A stretch of DNA of 64,000 nt from Symsagittifera roscoffensis (GCF_963678635.1 NC_087071.1:14655216-14719215); one strand, 5' to 3'; shown: positions 35,740-47,474, counted from the first letter of the stretch. Notes: generated by a model not told the origin, from the letters alone. Numbers and translations: made by a program.

Positions 35740-38360
35740 GAAAATAAAAAATCAGATGAAAATCACCCACTTTCACGATCCTCTAAAGCCCTCCAACTAA
35801 AAGGTAGACGTGTTCCTCTACAGCTACTTGATTCAGTTAAAATTGAACTTAACCGGCTGAAAAATGAGGGGCACATTAATTAGTTGGAAATTTGCGATGA
35901 AGATTGTTTTATCAGCCCAATTGTCATTACTTGCAAAAAAGACAAATCGATCAATTTGAAACTAGATTCAAATTTTATCAACAAGCAGATCTACAAAAAC
36001 AAATACCAAATGCCGAACATTCATGAATTTGTCGATAACGTTGCAGCTTAAAATTCAAATGATTCCGTTAGAGAAGTATGGTGGCTTACAGACCTGGATT
36101 TGAAAAATGCCTATAGCCAACTCGCCTTAGACAAAATTACTAAAAATCAGTGTAACTTTAGTATAGATTGGGCGGCGATATTACTTGCACATTTCTTAAC
36201 TGGTTTTTATGGTTTGGACGATTTGCCTAACGAATTTCAAAGAGTCATGGACTCAACGTTATCTACGATCCCTTTTACAAATTGTTATTTAGACGACATT
36301 TTAATTACATCCAAAGGAAGTTTTTTAGACCACAAAAACATTATCTTTAAAATCTTATCAATGTTAGACTATTATAATTTTGCTGTTGAGTGGTCAAAGT
36401 GCAAATTCTTTCATAAAGACATCGAATGGTTGTGATTTAAATTCTCAATTACTAGAAACTCTCCGTTGTTTGACAAAACGAAAGCAAAAAAGGACCTATC
36501 TATCCCCAAAAAACTTAAGAAATTAGGATCATTTTTCGAGTCCATAAATCAATATATTAATTTTGCGCCAAATTTAGCATCTTTGAAAAGCCTTCTCCGT
36601 CCTTTATTAAATAAGAAATCTAAATTCCATTGGAATCTCGATCATACAAAAGCTTTCGAAAAAATCAAACAAAAAATCATCAATCTGACAGAAAAAAAGT
36701 TTTTTGACGTAAATTGTAAAACCAGAAAAATTCGACGCATCGCAAAGAGAATTAGGAGCATCCCTGGAACAACTCCATGGGAATCCAAGTATTCCACTAA
36801 TGATTTACAACTTTTGGGAGTAGTTTGGGCAGTAAAACATTATGAAAAATACCTTAAAGGATCCGACTTCGAAGTAATCACAGATCATAAAGCCCTAACT
36901 TCCGCACGTTCAACAGACTACGGGAATAAGACATATCACAGCACACTAACAAGATTGGTTGATCGTTTACTAATATTTAGTTTTACAGTTAAGCACATTG
37001 CAAGAAAAGATATGGGATTCACCGATTTAATTTCAACAATTTAATCTGGAAAAGTCCTACCCTCATCACAATATTACGAAGAACTTGCAACCGCAAAAAA
37101 TGATAAAATCAAGAAAGCGATTTATCCTTCGCATAATCCAAGACAATCATGCTCCGCTATTGGTTCAAATTTGGGAAATTCCGATTACGCAAAATAACGT
37201 AATTACCTTTTAGCACCAGTTCTAAAACTTATTTACTCGACTTTTCCAAATTGCAATTCAAATCATAATCAAACTGAATTTTGTACTTCAAAATGTATTC
37301 CTTCGATTTATTCAAAGTTTAACTCTTTAAAAATTTCTATATCTAATTCCGCTTTTTTTCTTAATTGTAGCATAAATAACTCCGCTTTAGATAGAAAAAA
37401 TTTAATTACTTTTAATATGGAAAACAGCCAAACTGTAATTAATCCATCCACTTCGGGCATTGAAGTTTCCTTAGAAATTTCATTGTTACCTGATCACGAA
37501 AAACTTGTAAAAAATACCGCAAAAAAATTAAAGTTGCCCGATCAACCATAGGATTTGAATACCTTTTTTAATGCCAAATTAGTAGCTCTGCTAACAGAAG
37601 ACAACCAAGTTTTGAGCCCCATCAAAAAGTGCTTCAAAACAAAGTTGGGACGTTTAAAGCAAATTCCCTTGATTTCCACCACTATATACGGAATTTACAC
37701 GAATCCGACGGATTCTTATCCCTTTTTACCTTGAGAAATGCAATTATGAAACCACTCCATAAAACACATCCCGGTCAATTTGGATCGAAGTACCTAGCAC
37801 AATACATCTGGTGGCCCCATATTAACAGACAGTTTCATAGCACAAATTGTCCAGAATGTACAAAGATGTTAAGAATGTAAAAAGCATAATTCCTAACTCT
37901 CAATTTAGTAAACTTTCCCCCTTAGTGCAACCCAATGAAAAACTCAATTTAAATTTCGCCGGCCCTCTAGATTCTCACAAATAAATATATTTTACTTTGC
38001 ATCGACCAATTTCCATCGGAAAAAATTACTGCATCTATATCATCAAAATCAGTTATTGAATTTCTTCAAGACTACGTATTTTTCCATGGCGTACCCTACT
38101 CAATAAGAATAGATCACGCATCCTGTTTTACGAGCCAGGATTTCAAATATATGCGATTCCAACAAAACAAATTAAACTTTTTTACAGTAATCGCTCCAAT
38201 GGATCAGCCGAGAAACTTGTACATACTGTAAAAAATGAACTGCTGGCAATGGCCCACGAATTTCAAAATTTACACTACAAGTTGCCTTCTCAAACATTAT
38301 TCGGAACCTTCTGTCGTCTTACCAATCAAAAATTAAATGCTCTCCCTTCAAAATAACTTT
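35740..38360 (+). pseudogene. Element 3 pol: RT, RNase H and integrase remains
   Basis: RT: KYQMPNIHEFVDNV, then TDLDLKNAYSQLALDKI (from about 36090), FYGLDDLPNEFQRVMDSTL and YLDDILITSKG (about 36288). RNase H: YSTNDLQLLGVVWAVKHYEK (about 36790-36850), TDHKALTSA (about 36880) and IARKDMGFTDLI. Integrase: a zinc finger from HKTHPGQFG to NCPECTKM (37758-37871), then FAGPLD near 37960, SIRIDHASC near 38105 and a NGSAEKLVHTVKNEL-like stretch near 38200. Several stops and frameshifts break the protein, so it is inactive. Integrase is retained here, unlike in element 2. Confidence 0.85.
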
Positions 38361-38439
38361 TCAATAAAAACCAAACACTATTTAGAAACAATTAGCATCT
38401 GGTAAAACATCCAAAAGATCTTTAGACAAAAGGAAATCG

Positions 38440-39754
38440 ATGCTTTCCAAAGAAAGAACAAAAGACTGCAACGCAGATGACAGAGTGGAGGATGGATACA
38501 TGGATACGTTAATCCCCAAGAAGAACCAGACACCTATAGACAAGGGATACGAATCAGATTACCCGTCTCCGTCAAAACCGTCCTCATCTAGAATGCCACT
38601 CCAAAGTCCAATTACAAGTAAAATCCTTCGGAAAATGAAAATGAGCATCAATGGAAATCCGTTTTATATAGAATTCAACCAAAACGTCATAAGCACCTCT
38701 CGTACGACTGTTGAATTATCCGATGGAAAAATAATCAGAAAATCAGATATTGTTGTACCTAAATCGAATTCATCAAACATTCGATCTTTTAAAGGTAACA
38801 TATCGTTATCTTACTTTCTTAACCCTAATGTTGAAGTAGGTCCGAGATACACGAAACTCCAGAAATCGAATAAACCAAAAAATTTTAACCGAAGACCAGG
38901 ACTCAAATAGAACTGGGAACCTCGGACAACAACAGAAGGGCACGAGCGTTGGAACCTTCTACAAACCCCTCTCGAAGACAGCCACCCCAATCTAAGAAGT
39001 CGACTGTTATTCCAGGTTATCTTGCTTTGGAAAAATCCATGTTTATTCCTTCGGATTTTTCCGATATTAGCAATTGGGAAGGGATAGTCGGAGGTTTTCC
39101 CTGTAGAGACTTTATTAGGGAACGAATTAGTTCCGATTCCTCAAATGATTAAAAGACCAAAAAAATAATACTGCTAAATGTTGTAAAATAAATGATAACA
39201 TTAAGGTTGAGATTTCAGACGATAACCAAGACGACGAGTTGATAACACCACAGTACCCAATCAGCATAATTCCGGCGGAACCAATGGAGACCTCATAAAA
39301 AAAATACTCGAAGGATAATTCAGCAACTAAAATCAAAGAGGATTCACCAATTGAACCTTCTGACAAAGCCATTCTAAACGTTCAGCCTCCATCTATTTCC
39401 GCTAATGAACCAACCCTACGTCGGTCAAATCGAAATGTGGGCCCACCAAAATTTTATGGTACTAGACAAAATATAGATGTTATAGACAAGTCGCAAGAAA
39501 ATCCTGGCTCCGCATCCAACCCCATTGTCCTAGATAATAACCTCAGCGAACCTTCTCATTCATCTCACCAGGAAACTCTTTTGGAAGTAGTGACCGTATT
39601 TTCAGACCCTTCTTCGTCAGACATACACTCCTCTTCTTCGACAGACGAATCGCTAAGAACCGCTATCGACAAATACGACAAAAACACGGATCTTGATAAC
39701 GAATTTATTAATGCTAAACCTGAAAACTTCAAAAACTGCTGTAAAAACTGTTAA
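38440..39754 (+). pseudogene. Element 3 pol C-terminal extension
   Basis: An open frame of 156 codons at 38440-38910 (Ser/Pro/Lys-rich, with YIEFNQNV and VELSDGKIIRKSDIV) and a second at 39437-39754 preceded by LRRSNRNVGPPKFYGTR. Basic Arg-rich tails followed by acidic Ser/Asp-rich sequence are common at the ends of gypsy pol proteins. I do not recognise a specific domain. Confidence 0.5.
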
Positions 39755-40227
39755 TTCACAAAACTGTTTATAACCTTTTGCCTATTCGGCGCTTTCCATT
39801 TATTACATTTTTCTTTGCGTTATTAATTGCCTTGATTAACATTATCATCTCCTTCGAATTAGTGTGTATATCCTACTTAGCGATTGTATATCTTTAAGTT
39901 TTAGCGGTAACCTACTTACTCTAGCTTGCTTATTCTAATTTGACCCAGTTACAGATCAAGGAATTCAACTTCGTAACTTTACATAAAGCTGATATTTCGA
40001 CTAACCGTTTTTACATCCGGCGGAAGTTGATTGCCTATTTTAATTCAGTGTTTATTTTCATTCGTTCAGTCTCATAATTTAATTCCATTCCATAATTTTA
40101 TTCTCATCATAGTATACTATGGCGTTTAGTTTTTTTCTCTTTCCTGAAGGGGAGAAAAGGAGCCGTTAGTTAGCTAATTATATATTTATTTCGCAATTTG
40201 AAATTTTTCCTGCTTAGAGGAATGATG
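39755..40227. other. Element 3, between pol and the 3' LTR
   Basis: No protein recognised. Hydrophobic short frames could be the relic of an env-like gene. A polypurine tract candidate lies at 40144-40160. Confidence 0.35.
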
Positions 40228-40772
40228 TGATTCCACTTTATAATTATTCTAGTTTAGCTAATGACTTACGTAATTAATCTAACAGGTCACTTATGTTTGA
40301 CCTTCACTCTTTCATTCTCTCCGGCGGAGAGAATGCTTCGTCACTTTTTAGAGTTTTAACTTTAGATTATTTCACTTTTATCTTTTTATTCTTTTAACTG
40401 TATCGTTTTGACAATTGACTCCGGCAGCTCTAATAAATATCAATCATTAGCGAATTAATTCATCATTTAACGATTCAACTGATTATTAGACAAAATTATT
40501 GCATAAGTTTTCTAGATATTCAAAGTATAACTCTTAATTGTAGAATTTCAAGAACCAGTAAAACTATTCAAAAAATTAAGCTGAAACATTTTTGAATGGA
40601 TGTCGCTACATCTTTCGGTTGTCTGTTCCATTGTTCAACAAAACAGCGGGTAGGAGGTCATTCATGCTTAATTTGGCAAAGGTGCCCTGATGGTAATTCT
40701 TCGGTTGGACAAAGGCAGTCAAGAGATGTATTCTTTTTCGTGTCTTTAGCGGCGCACTGCTGATCTTCCCCA
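40228..40772 (+). repeat. Right LTR of element 3 (right end tentative)
   Basis: The first 97 bp match 35021-35117. The end at 40772 is inferred only from CA followed by TGAGG, which repeats the five bases before the left LTR. Confidence 0.5.
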
Positions 40773-40777
40773 TGAGG

Positions 40778-40827
40778 TTTTTCGTTTTTGCGACGGTGTT
40801 CCAATTCTTCACTCTTTGCCTGATAAA
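40778..40827 (+). CDS. Host exon, right part, after LTR element 3
   Basis: Continuing the frame of 34870-35020 across the insertion gives VFRFCDGVPILHSLPDK, then a GTAAAA donor in phase 0; without splicing the frame ends at TAA 40846-40848. Frame continuity and a further Cys support the join. It relies on the 5-bp target duplication being real. Confidence 0.4.
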
Positions 40828-41520
40828 GTAAAAGAGAATAATAGTTAAGAGAGTCGCATCGTTTACCCGCACTTATTGGAATTTTTTCACTTTGACAAGT
40901 TTACCTCTCCCCTTCGCCTTGCTAATTATAAATTTTTGTCTAATAGTTCAATGAGTAAAGTTAAACAGGTAAAAAATTCCGGTGTTTTTGGTTGTCAACT
41001 CTCATCAATCAGCGACCAGAAGAAGATTCTCAATGCTGCTCATATAAACAATGAGAATGTCAGAAAAGGCTCCGATTCAACAATGCAACTCGTGGTCAAT
41101 AGTTTGACAGAGAAATTTGAATATAAAAATTTTTCGTTCTGTTAAGACCTCACTGAGAAAAGAATTTTTTTGGTCGTCGTACCAACAACACAAATTTTGT
41201 TTGACGTTTACTATTTATAAATGGAGAAAACTCCGAAGGAATCGAACGGTATACGCGTTCTTACTTGCTTAGAACAATGTTTGGGTTCAATTGATAAATA
41301 TTGGGATAAAACAATTCGACAAAAAATTCGACCATGCTTGTGAACTAAAAAAACGAAGTCTTATGATTTTTCGTTCAAACTTCTTTTTTCATTTGTCTGT
41401 TGACCATGTGTATGTTTTTTTTCACTCATTTCATTTCATGAATCAAACACAGCATGTAGTGTCACACAGTTACGAAGTTTTCAATGGAAATGTAATATGC
41501 TAGCTTTTCGATATAAGCAG

Positions 41521-41691
41521 ATTACAATAACTTATTACGACACTACTGAGTCAAATTGGACGAAAGAACAAGAAAATAACAAAAATCTTATGCAAATAGT
41601 TGAAATTATCCAAGCGGGCCATTCAAACGATTTTTTTGAGCAATCATCAACAGAAGCTAACATAACAATTTGCTTTATTAAATTAAATTGA
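41521..41691 (+). CDS. Candidate last exon of the interrupted gene
   Basis: The acceptor is ATATAAGCAG; phase 0 gives ITITYYDTTESNWTKEQENN and ends ANITICFIKLN with TGA at 41689-41691. AATAAA overlaps the stop (41691-41696). The beta-strand-like ends resemble the C-terminal part of gene A. Phase matches the donor at 40827. Confidence 0.42.
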   Translation: MTITYYDTTESNWTKEQENNKNLMQIVEIIQAGHSNDFFEQSSTEANITICFIKLN

Positions 41692-41807
41692 ATAAAGAAA
41701 TTCAACTCAGTTTGTTTTCTAAAGAATTTTATCAATTTACAAGAATACAAGATTTATTGGAAAAAAAGTAATAAAAATCGTTTTCATATTACGCTGACAC
41801 AGGAATA

Positions 41808-41854
41808 ACTGAAATAAAGTTGCACCAAATCAGCATTTGGTGATGTATTTCAGT
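41808..41854. repeat. Short hairpin
   Basis: ACTGAAATA pairs with TATTTCAGT and, inside it, CACCAAAT pairs with ATTTGGTG around a 4-nt loop. It could be a structured RNA or a relic of a fold-back element; nothing decides between these. Confidence 0.55.
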
Positions 41855-42049
41855 TCATTACATTCTTGGTTTTGTCACATTCTTGTCAAATGACAAAAAA
41901 AAGTATAGGAATCTGTGATCGTAATATTTTTTTGCCAAACTTAGAATTCAATTAAGCGTTTTACCTTGAGAAATGCATGCAGTTTAGTGAAAGTGAATGA
42001 GTAGTACGTACCTCAGTATTGACGAATCAATACGATAAGCAGAAAAGTA

Positions 42050-44150
42050 AACATAAAGTCAAGTCCAAAATAAGCTCCAAACTTCAAAGATATTATCCGT
42101 ACAGTGGCTGGAAACCCAAGTGAAGTAAGATGTGATAACGGTTCCCTGAAATGCAAATAGCCCAATTAAAATTCGGTAACAAGCGGTTGGAATGGGACTA
42201 AAAATTAGTATGTTTTAGACCTTGTTGAGGGAAACTTAAGTTTAGAAACCCAGACCCCCTGGAATCTCACTTCCGGTGCTATGCCCTATGCAAATAGTCC
42301 CCACCTCGTCTTCCGGAAGCCGTTTTGCGGGCCCCAAGGAACGCAGGCGGCTATAACTTTGGGATATCATAGTTAGTGGCAAAGTACATCTTGTGTTATA
42401 ATTTGAGCGGAAGTTATTGAAGCCTAGGGAAACCACCCCATATACTGGAAGTGGGCAAATTACGCAAAATAATCAGCGAGGGTATACCGATTTAATGGCG
42501 GCAATAGACACTAGCCACCAACTCCGGAAAAAATCCCTTGTGAGTAAAACCCTTCTGACGGCTCTTTCCCATATTAATAGCCTTTTTCCAGGAAAAATGA
42601 CATTAGACATTAGAAATGGAATGACTTGGGAATTATTAACGGGATAGGGTGAACCTTAGCAGGTGGGTTCCCTAAGTGAGTCTTAACTCGACTATCGAAG
42701 ATTGACAAAACCCAGATTGACCTTTAAATGGTCATTAGGCCTCAAGGCCAAAATTGTATAGAAAACGCTGGGATTAACACCTGAAAGTGGCGTATTCTCC
42801 AATCCAACCCCTTGGGATTGAAAACTGGTACCTTAAAAATACTTGGGACTGAACTGATCTAACGGGAACTGAAGCAGCAGCCAAATGTTTATAGCTTTTA
42901 CAATATGATAGTGAAGTAATGGAACTAACTAAACTGGACTTGGCAAATATTAAGTTCAGTTTAGCTTGGCGAATGCGCTATTGATAGAAAATCAATCGGA
43001 CTAAAGAATAATAGTCCCAGGGGAAATTGGCGGTAATAGGATCATAGTCTGTGAAGTGGGTCTCCTAAATAATCTGAATAGACGGGATATTTACTTGAAG
43101 GAGGCTTTTAAGCACAATTTGACTCCTAATTAGAGAATTACATTCCTCTGATAGCTAGAGCGGCAGGATTTGAATAGAGTATAAGCGGTTTTTAGATGCT
43201 TGTATTGAAGTTGTCACCCATAAAAAGGACCTTCCGCTACCCTGGGGAATTGGGAACGTTAATGGGACAGCGAAATAAAAAATCTTGCATACTTTTTAAA
43301 TAAACCTAACTCGGTTTAGAGGTAAAATTGGATTTGATTGTTTGCTCACCTTAGTTAGAGATACCTTTATTGGAAGTGCAGTATAGGACAAGTATCAACA
43401 CAGAAAGAATACGGTAAAAACCTTCCTAAAGGGATAATGAAGTAAATTTCAGGACTTGTAGGGACGCCAATAACGCTAACTATGTCTGAAACTGAATTGG
43501 AAAACATATAGAGATTAACAAGCAGCCTACGCTTAGACAGAACATAACTAGCTACTGGTGAGAGTAGTTGGTTCTCAGTTAGTGAGAAAAATTATTGCGA
43601 AGTTAGAAAGTAATTAGTTTCCAGAGTTAGAGAACAAAAAACTGTTAATGTTAAAGGGATCAATTAAATTACCTCAAAGAAAAAGTGATCCGCAGAAACA
43701 TTATTAGTTTTAGCAGGCCAAACTAAGTAATTGTGTGGAATAACTGAGTGTAAATCGTTAATTAGGGTTCTCTAGAGGAAGAGAGAATTGTTATTTAAGT
43801 ATTGGGCTTCGAATTGCAATTAGGCAATTATGTTGATTGATCGCGGACCCTTTCTTTTTGAATAGATTATTAGATTATATTCTGGCACTTAGAACCTTCT
43901 GTATTTGGTTCAATTTTTATCTGAATTTTGTTTAACTGTAAACTCTTGCGATCGTGAGAGCGGACAAGACAGCCTCAAGAGCAGCAAACTAAAGCGGCAA
44001 ATAACAGAATACAGTACACATTAGTTGCCACCAATTTTGAACCTTTTTGGCATTGTGTATAGTAGTGAATACAGTGTATAATAGTCGTTCGCCCCGCTGA
44101 ATTCATTACCAAAGGGACCACTTTGCGGTGCCGTTGAGTTAGAGTGTGTG
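42050..44150 (+). mobile_element. Decayed block, probably LTR-element derived
   Basis: Distinctly less AT-rich than its flanks, with few poly-A/T runs and very many TAG and TAA triplets in all frames. Near 42107-42141 a frame reads NPSEVRCDNGS, which resembles the middle catalytic Asp motif of retroviral-type integrases. A cleaner stretch at 42470-42640 (DLMAAIDTSHQLRKKSL...) is not identified. No LTR pair was found. Confidence 0.4.
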
Positions 44151-44670
44151 ACCGGACCTAGAAAAGCAATCTCCTAAATCAACAAAAAAATTTTGTTTGT
44201 TTACATTGACAAAGAGACTGGGAATAATGAATTTGTTTTAAGAGAAGTTTGATAGTGGTCATGATCGAAACTCGAATAAAAATCGGTTTTCACCACATTT
44301 CCTGAAAAAAAAAACGAGCTTGCTGGTTTTTTAGTCTATTCGATTAGAAAATTTTCAATAAACGCAAAAAATTTGATGCAGAAATATATGATAAATCTAT
44401 TATAATATTCAATATTAGATCAAAAAAAGTCAATAATGAGCAAGTGAAGATAAATTACCACTTTTCAGTTGCTAGAAGCTGTTCCAAAAAAACTCAAAGC
44501 TTGGGTATGGTCAAAACAAAAACCAGTTTGAAGAATGATTTTAACTTAATTGTAAGGCATTTACAAATACGAGCGGCCAGATGAGCAGTTAAATCCGAGC
44601 ATACACTAACTAAAAAGGGAACACATTTTACCATGGTTAATCTTTTACATCTTTTCATGGTAAACTGTGA

Positions 44671-45186
44671 CAAGACTGCTCGTATCAAGGCGAAGCCCTG
44701 AAATTTCCGACTGGCTTTTGAGGTCTATGGAACAGTAATCACATGAAAAATTTGAATGTAACAAAAAAAATGAAAAAAAAAATGACATTTTTGTAAAATC
44801 ATTCCCCTACACGTCATATCAAGTACAGAGTGATAAATTTTGCTCCTTTTAACAAATCATTTGTGGCATTTAAGCTCACTTGAACCAATTTGGAACAATT
44901 TCTATGACGGATTAGATATCCGCTGACGCGTTAAAAGCGCTTTACATATCGCGCGTTAATTGTCCCAAATTCGCCAAAATGGCAATCGTTCACAAAAAAT
45001 AATGGCAATAACTTTACGAAAAAGGATTACAGGTGAAACATCATTCGTATATAGGCTCAGTACAACATTAGCCTTCGGATGAAATAGTAAAGTTCCGTCG
45101 AAAATGGCTAGCTAAAATGTCAAAATTTGTCTGAAGAAAAAAAACCACCCTGAGCACAAATGTTCCCTGACTTTCATGACGGAACA
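44671..45186 (+). mobile_element. Dispersed repeat family C, copy 2
   Basis: Starts ACTGCTCGTATCAAGGCGAA, contains the landmark ATCGCGCGTTAATTGTC and ends near GAGCACAAATGTTCCC. A TTTCCGACT near the start and the eroded end of copies 3 and 4 (AAAGTCGGAAC) suggest short inverted termini. Confidence 0.75.
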
Positions 45187-45429
45187 GTAAATCATGGTTT
45201 ATTATTTTGAACATTCAAAAATTCAAAACAGTAAAAAAAATACCAAGCATATCTTTTCTCCGAGTTTTGCTGGTTTCCGATGACCACCTCAAGATAACGC
45301 GATAGGAGTTAGTTTTTGATCAGAGGAGACATAAAAAATCCCTTGAGGTAATAAACGCTAATTAGTCAACTCATCTTCGAGAAAAAACCATTTGGTTAAT
45401 ATTTGAAAAAACAATTTTAAAAATCCAAC

Positions 45430-45905
45430 AAAACTGCTGGTATCAGGATGGAGCCCTGAAAGTTCCGACTGCCTTTTAAGGTCTGTGTAGCACTAATAAC
45501 ATGAAATAGTTGAATGTTATCAAAAAATGAGTTTTTTTATTTCAGATTTCACCTACACGTCATATAAAACTCAAAATGATAGTTTTTGCTCCTAAATATA
45601 AATCCAATAGGGCAAATAAGCTTCGTTCAACCAATTTGGAACGATTTCTAAGACGGATTAAATCTCCGCTTAAATGTTAATAGCACGAATTATATCGCGC
45701 GTTAATTGTCACTAATTGGCCAGAATTGCAAACTTTAAACCCAAATAATTATACAAAAAACAATCACGGATGAAAAATATTTTCAAATTGATGCTCAAGA
45801 CAACACTTTTTGAATCATAAATTGCTAGTTAAAAAGTCGAAACGAAAAAAAAAACAATCCCGAACACAAATTTTCCGTTGTTTTTGTAACGAAAGTCGGA
45901 ACAAA
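45430..45905 (+). mobile_element. Dispersed repeat family C, copy 3
   Basis: AAACTGCTGGTATCAGGATG at the start, ATATCGCGCGTTAATTGTCA in the middle, and GAAAGTCGGAAC at the end, inverted relative to AGTTCCGACT near the start. It lies in the same orientation as copy 2, 244 bp away. Confidence 0.8.
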
Positions 45906-46383
45906 AACAGAAGAGCACCAAAAAAATCTTATTAGCTGCCTAAAGAGGTGTGAAAATTTCACAAAACTTCAATTGCATACACTTAATTATTCAATTATTA
46001 GTTAGATTGTCAATTATTTGGTAGATGAGTAGAAGAAGTAATGATAGAAGACTTATATCAATTTTTGTAATTGGGAAAACATTTAAAATATGTGATTGGT
46101 TCTGTCTGCTGTTCGTGATTAAAATCAAATTGCAAAAAACTAATTGATGCTTCATAAACGCAAGGTGTTTTTCCCTGATTCTTCTATTTATATACACTTT
46201 TTGCTTTTATTAAGCAACAAACTTTCAATTTGTCGTTTTTTGCACGTTTTTTTTTAAATACAAAATGGGCTTTTACAGGTCTACCTAAAAAGGACCGAGT
46301 CATTAACTCGAAAAGAGCGACATGTTGTAACAAGCGAAAATTCTTAACAAGACAATGGCAAATAGAGAAAGCTTGTTCCGCTT
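45906..46383. other. Stretch with no supported gene
   Basis: AT-rich and intergenic between the family C repeats and a family B element. Nothing was recognised. Confidence 0.4.
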
Positions 46384-46585
46384 CATTTCCGAGGCCAAAG
46401 TGTGCACTGGATAGGCGCACATTTTTCTGTCTGTACGTTCGTGGATTCCAGAGACAAGCTTTAAACAAGTTTAAAACGTGTCTGAACGATTAAAGAAAAT
46501 GAAATAACAAAAGATGAACAATGGGAGCGTCCTTGTTGCGGAATCCGCTTACGTTTCCCAAAAAGCACAGTTTGGCCTCGTAATA
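46384..46585. mobile_element. Family B MITE, copy 1
   Basis: Starts CATTTCCGAGGCCAAAGTGT and ends GCACAGTTTGGCCTCGTAAT, inverted repeats of about 20 bp. It contains ACTGGATAGGCGCAC, GGATTCCAGAGACAAG and GCGTCCTTGTTGCGG. Confidence 0.85.
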
Positions 46586-46641
46586 TCGCAGCGCGTACAA
46601 TCGGTACGAGAGGAACAGTACGCGCGAGCCCTTGTTTGCCC

Positions 46642-46682
46642 CATAAACTACTGCCGTTTGTTATAAACGGCAGTAGCTTATG
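46642..46682. repeat. Strong hairpin, 17 of 18 pairs
   Basis: CATAAACTACTGCCGTTT (46642-46659), 5-nt loop, AAACGGCAGTAGCTTATG (46665-46682). A further partial copy, TTGCCGTTTGTTATAAAC, follows directly. It lies about 340 bp upstream of the gene B start codon. Confidence 0.85.
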
Positions 46683-47024
46683 GTTGCCGTTTGTTATAAA
46701 CTGTTCCTATCACAAATTTTTTTTTTGTTACGAATTGTCGCTTAATGCACATACAACCATTGCAGAAAAAAGCGCTAGAGAAAAAACAAAGAGAGCCCAG
46801 TCTACAAGAAAAACCAGGCTACCACTAATACGTCCTGGTTATCGTCAATTACCAGCAATTAAGAATACGGTTAAAAATGGACATATTTTTTTTGTTGAAA
46901 AAACAGCTGCTGAACCATAAAAAAATTGAAGTCACAATTGCGTTGCTTATTTGATCTATCAAAATAAATTTTCTTGTTTTTGTCTGGTTAGCAACCATTA
47001 ATCTTCCCGACAACTTTCAATCAA

Positions 47025-47112
47025 ATGGTTCAATTTCAGATACTAGTCTTATTTTCTCTTCAAATTGCCTTAGGTATTTTAGAGCCTGATGGTGATCAAG
47101 AGATATTCAGCG
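47025..47112 (+). CDS. Gene B first exon: signal peptide
   Basis: The ATG at 47025 begins MVQFQILVLFSLQIALG, a short N-region, a hydrophobic core and a small-residue cleavage site, then ILEPDGDQEIFS. The donor is G|GTATGT, leaving in phase 1. This start is chosen because the 17 residues are a convincing secretion signal and the phase equals that of all later gene B exons. The product therefore enters the secretory pathway. Confidence 0.75.
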
Positions 47113-47444
47113 GTATGTAAGGATTATCAAAATTGAATCAAAACATCCCAGTTTCAAAAAGCAGCTTAACACGTGTTCAATCTTTGAAAACCTTCTGAAT
47201 AATTATTCATTGAAAAGTTTATGCAGAGAAAATTCATGATTTTTTTTTATTCGAAAACGTTCACTCAAAAATTTTAAAGTTTTTTTTTGTGTTTCATCAA
47301 GAAAATCAGCTACAAAAATTTAATCTATAAAAACATTAAAAACCACTCGATGGCACTACTAACAACAAGAAATTCAAAACATTGCAGAAAATTTTTAACT
47401 TGTTGATGGGAGCAAGAAAATATCAATATTTTTGTTTGTTTTAG

Positions 47445-47474
47445 AGGCTGTTGAAACAAGAGTTAGCATATGTG
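47445..47474 (+). CDS. Gene B 30-nt exon
   Basis: The acceptor is TTTGTTTTAG and the donor GTAAGT, phase 1 at both ends. It encodes EAVETRVSIC plus the first base of Gly. Joined to 50996 it gives ICGD, the counterpart of VCGD in gene A. Confidence 0.65.

Larger units (their letters stand above)
35021..40772 (+). mobile_element. LTR retrotransposon, Ty3/gypsy type (element 3), degenerate
   Basis: Direct repeats of about 97 bp (35021-35117 and 40228-40324, both starting TGATTCCACTTTATAA) flank a gag-pol body. The left LTR is shortened: beyond CTCTCCGG the two copies differ. If the right LTR runs to CA at 40771-40772, the element is bordered by TGAGG on both sides (35016-35020 and 40773-40777). 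Purine-rich tracts occur at 40144-40160 (GAAGGGGAGAAAAGGAG) and 40216-40223. The internal repeats and coding are certain; the exact ends are not. Confidence 0.8.

Noticed and set aside
40660-40823. Minus-strand exon with a good acceptor (TTTATCAG) and a cysteine-bearing frame ending in TGA
   Set aside because: It overlaps the inferred right LTR end of element 3 and the plus-strand frame that continues the interrupted exon; no partner exon on the minus strand was found.
40876-41145. Open frame of 89 codons after element 3
   Set aside because: It starts at TTG; no acceptor gives a phase that fits its neighbours, and no motif is seen.
46636-46920. 94-codon open frame upstream of gene B
   Set aside because: Its first part is only the translated hairpin, and the basic second part has no motif or matching splice phase.
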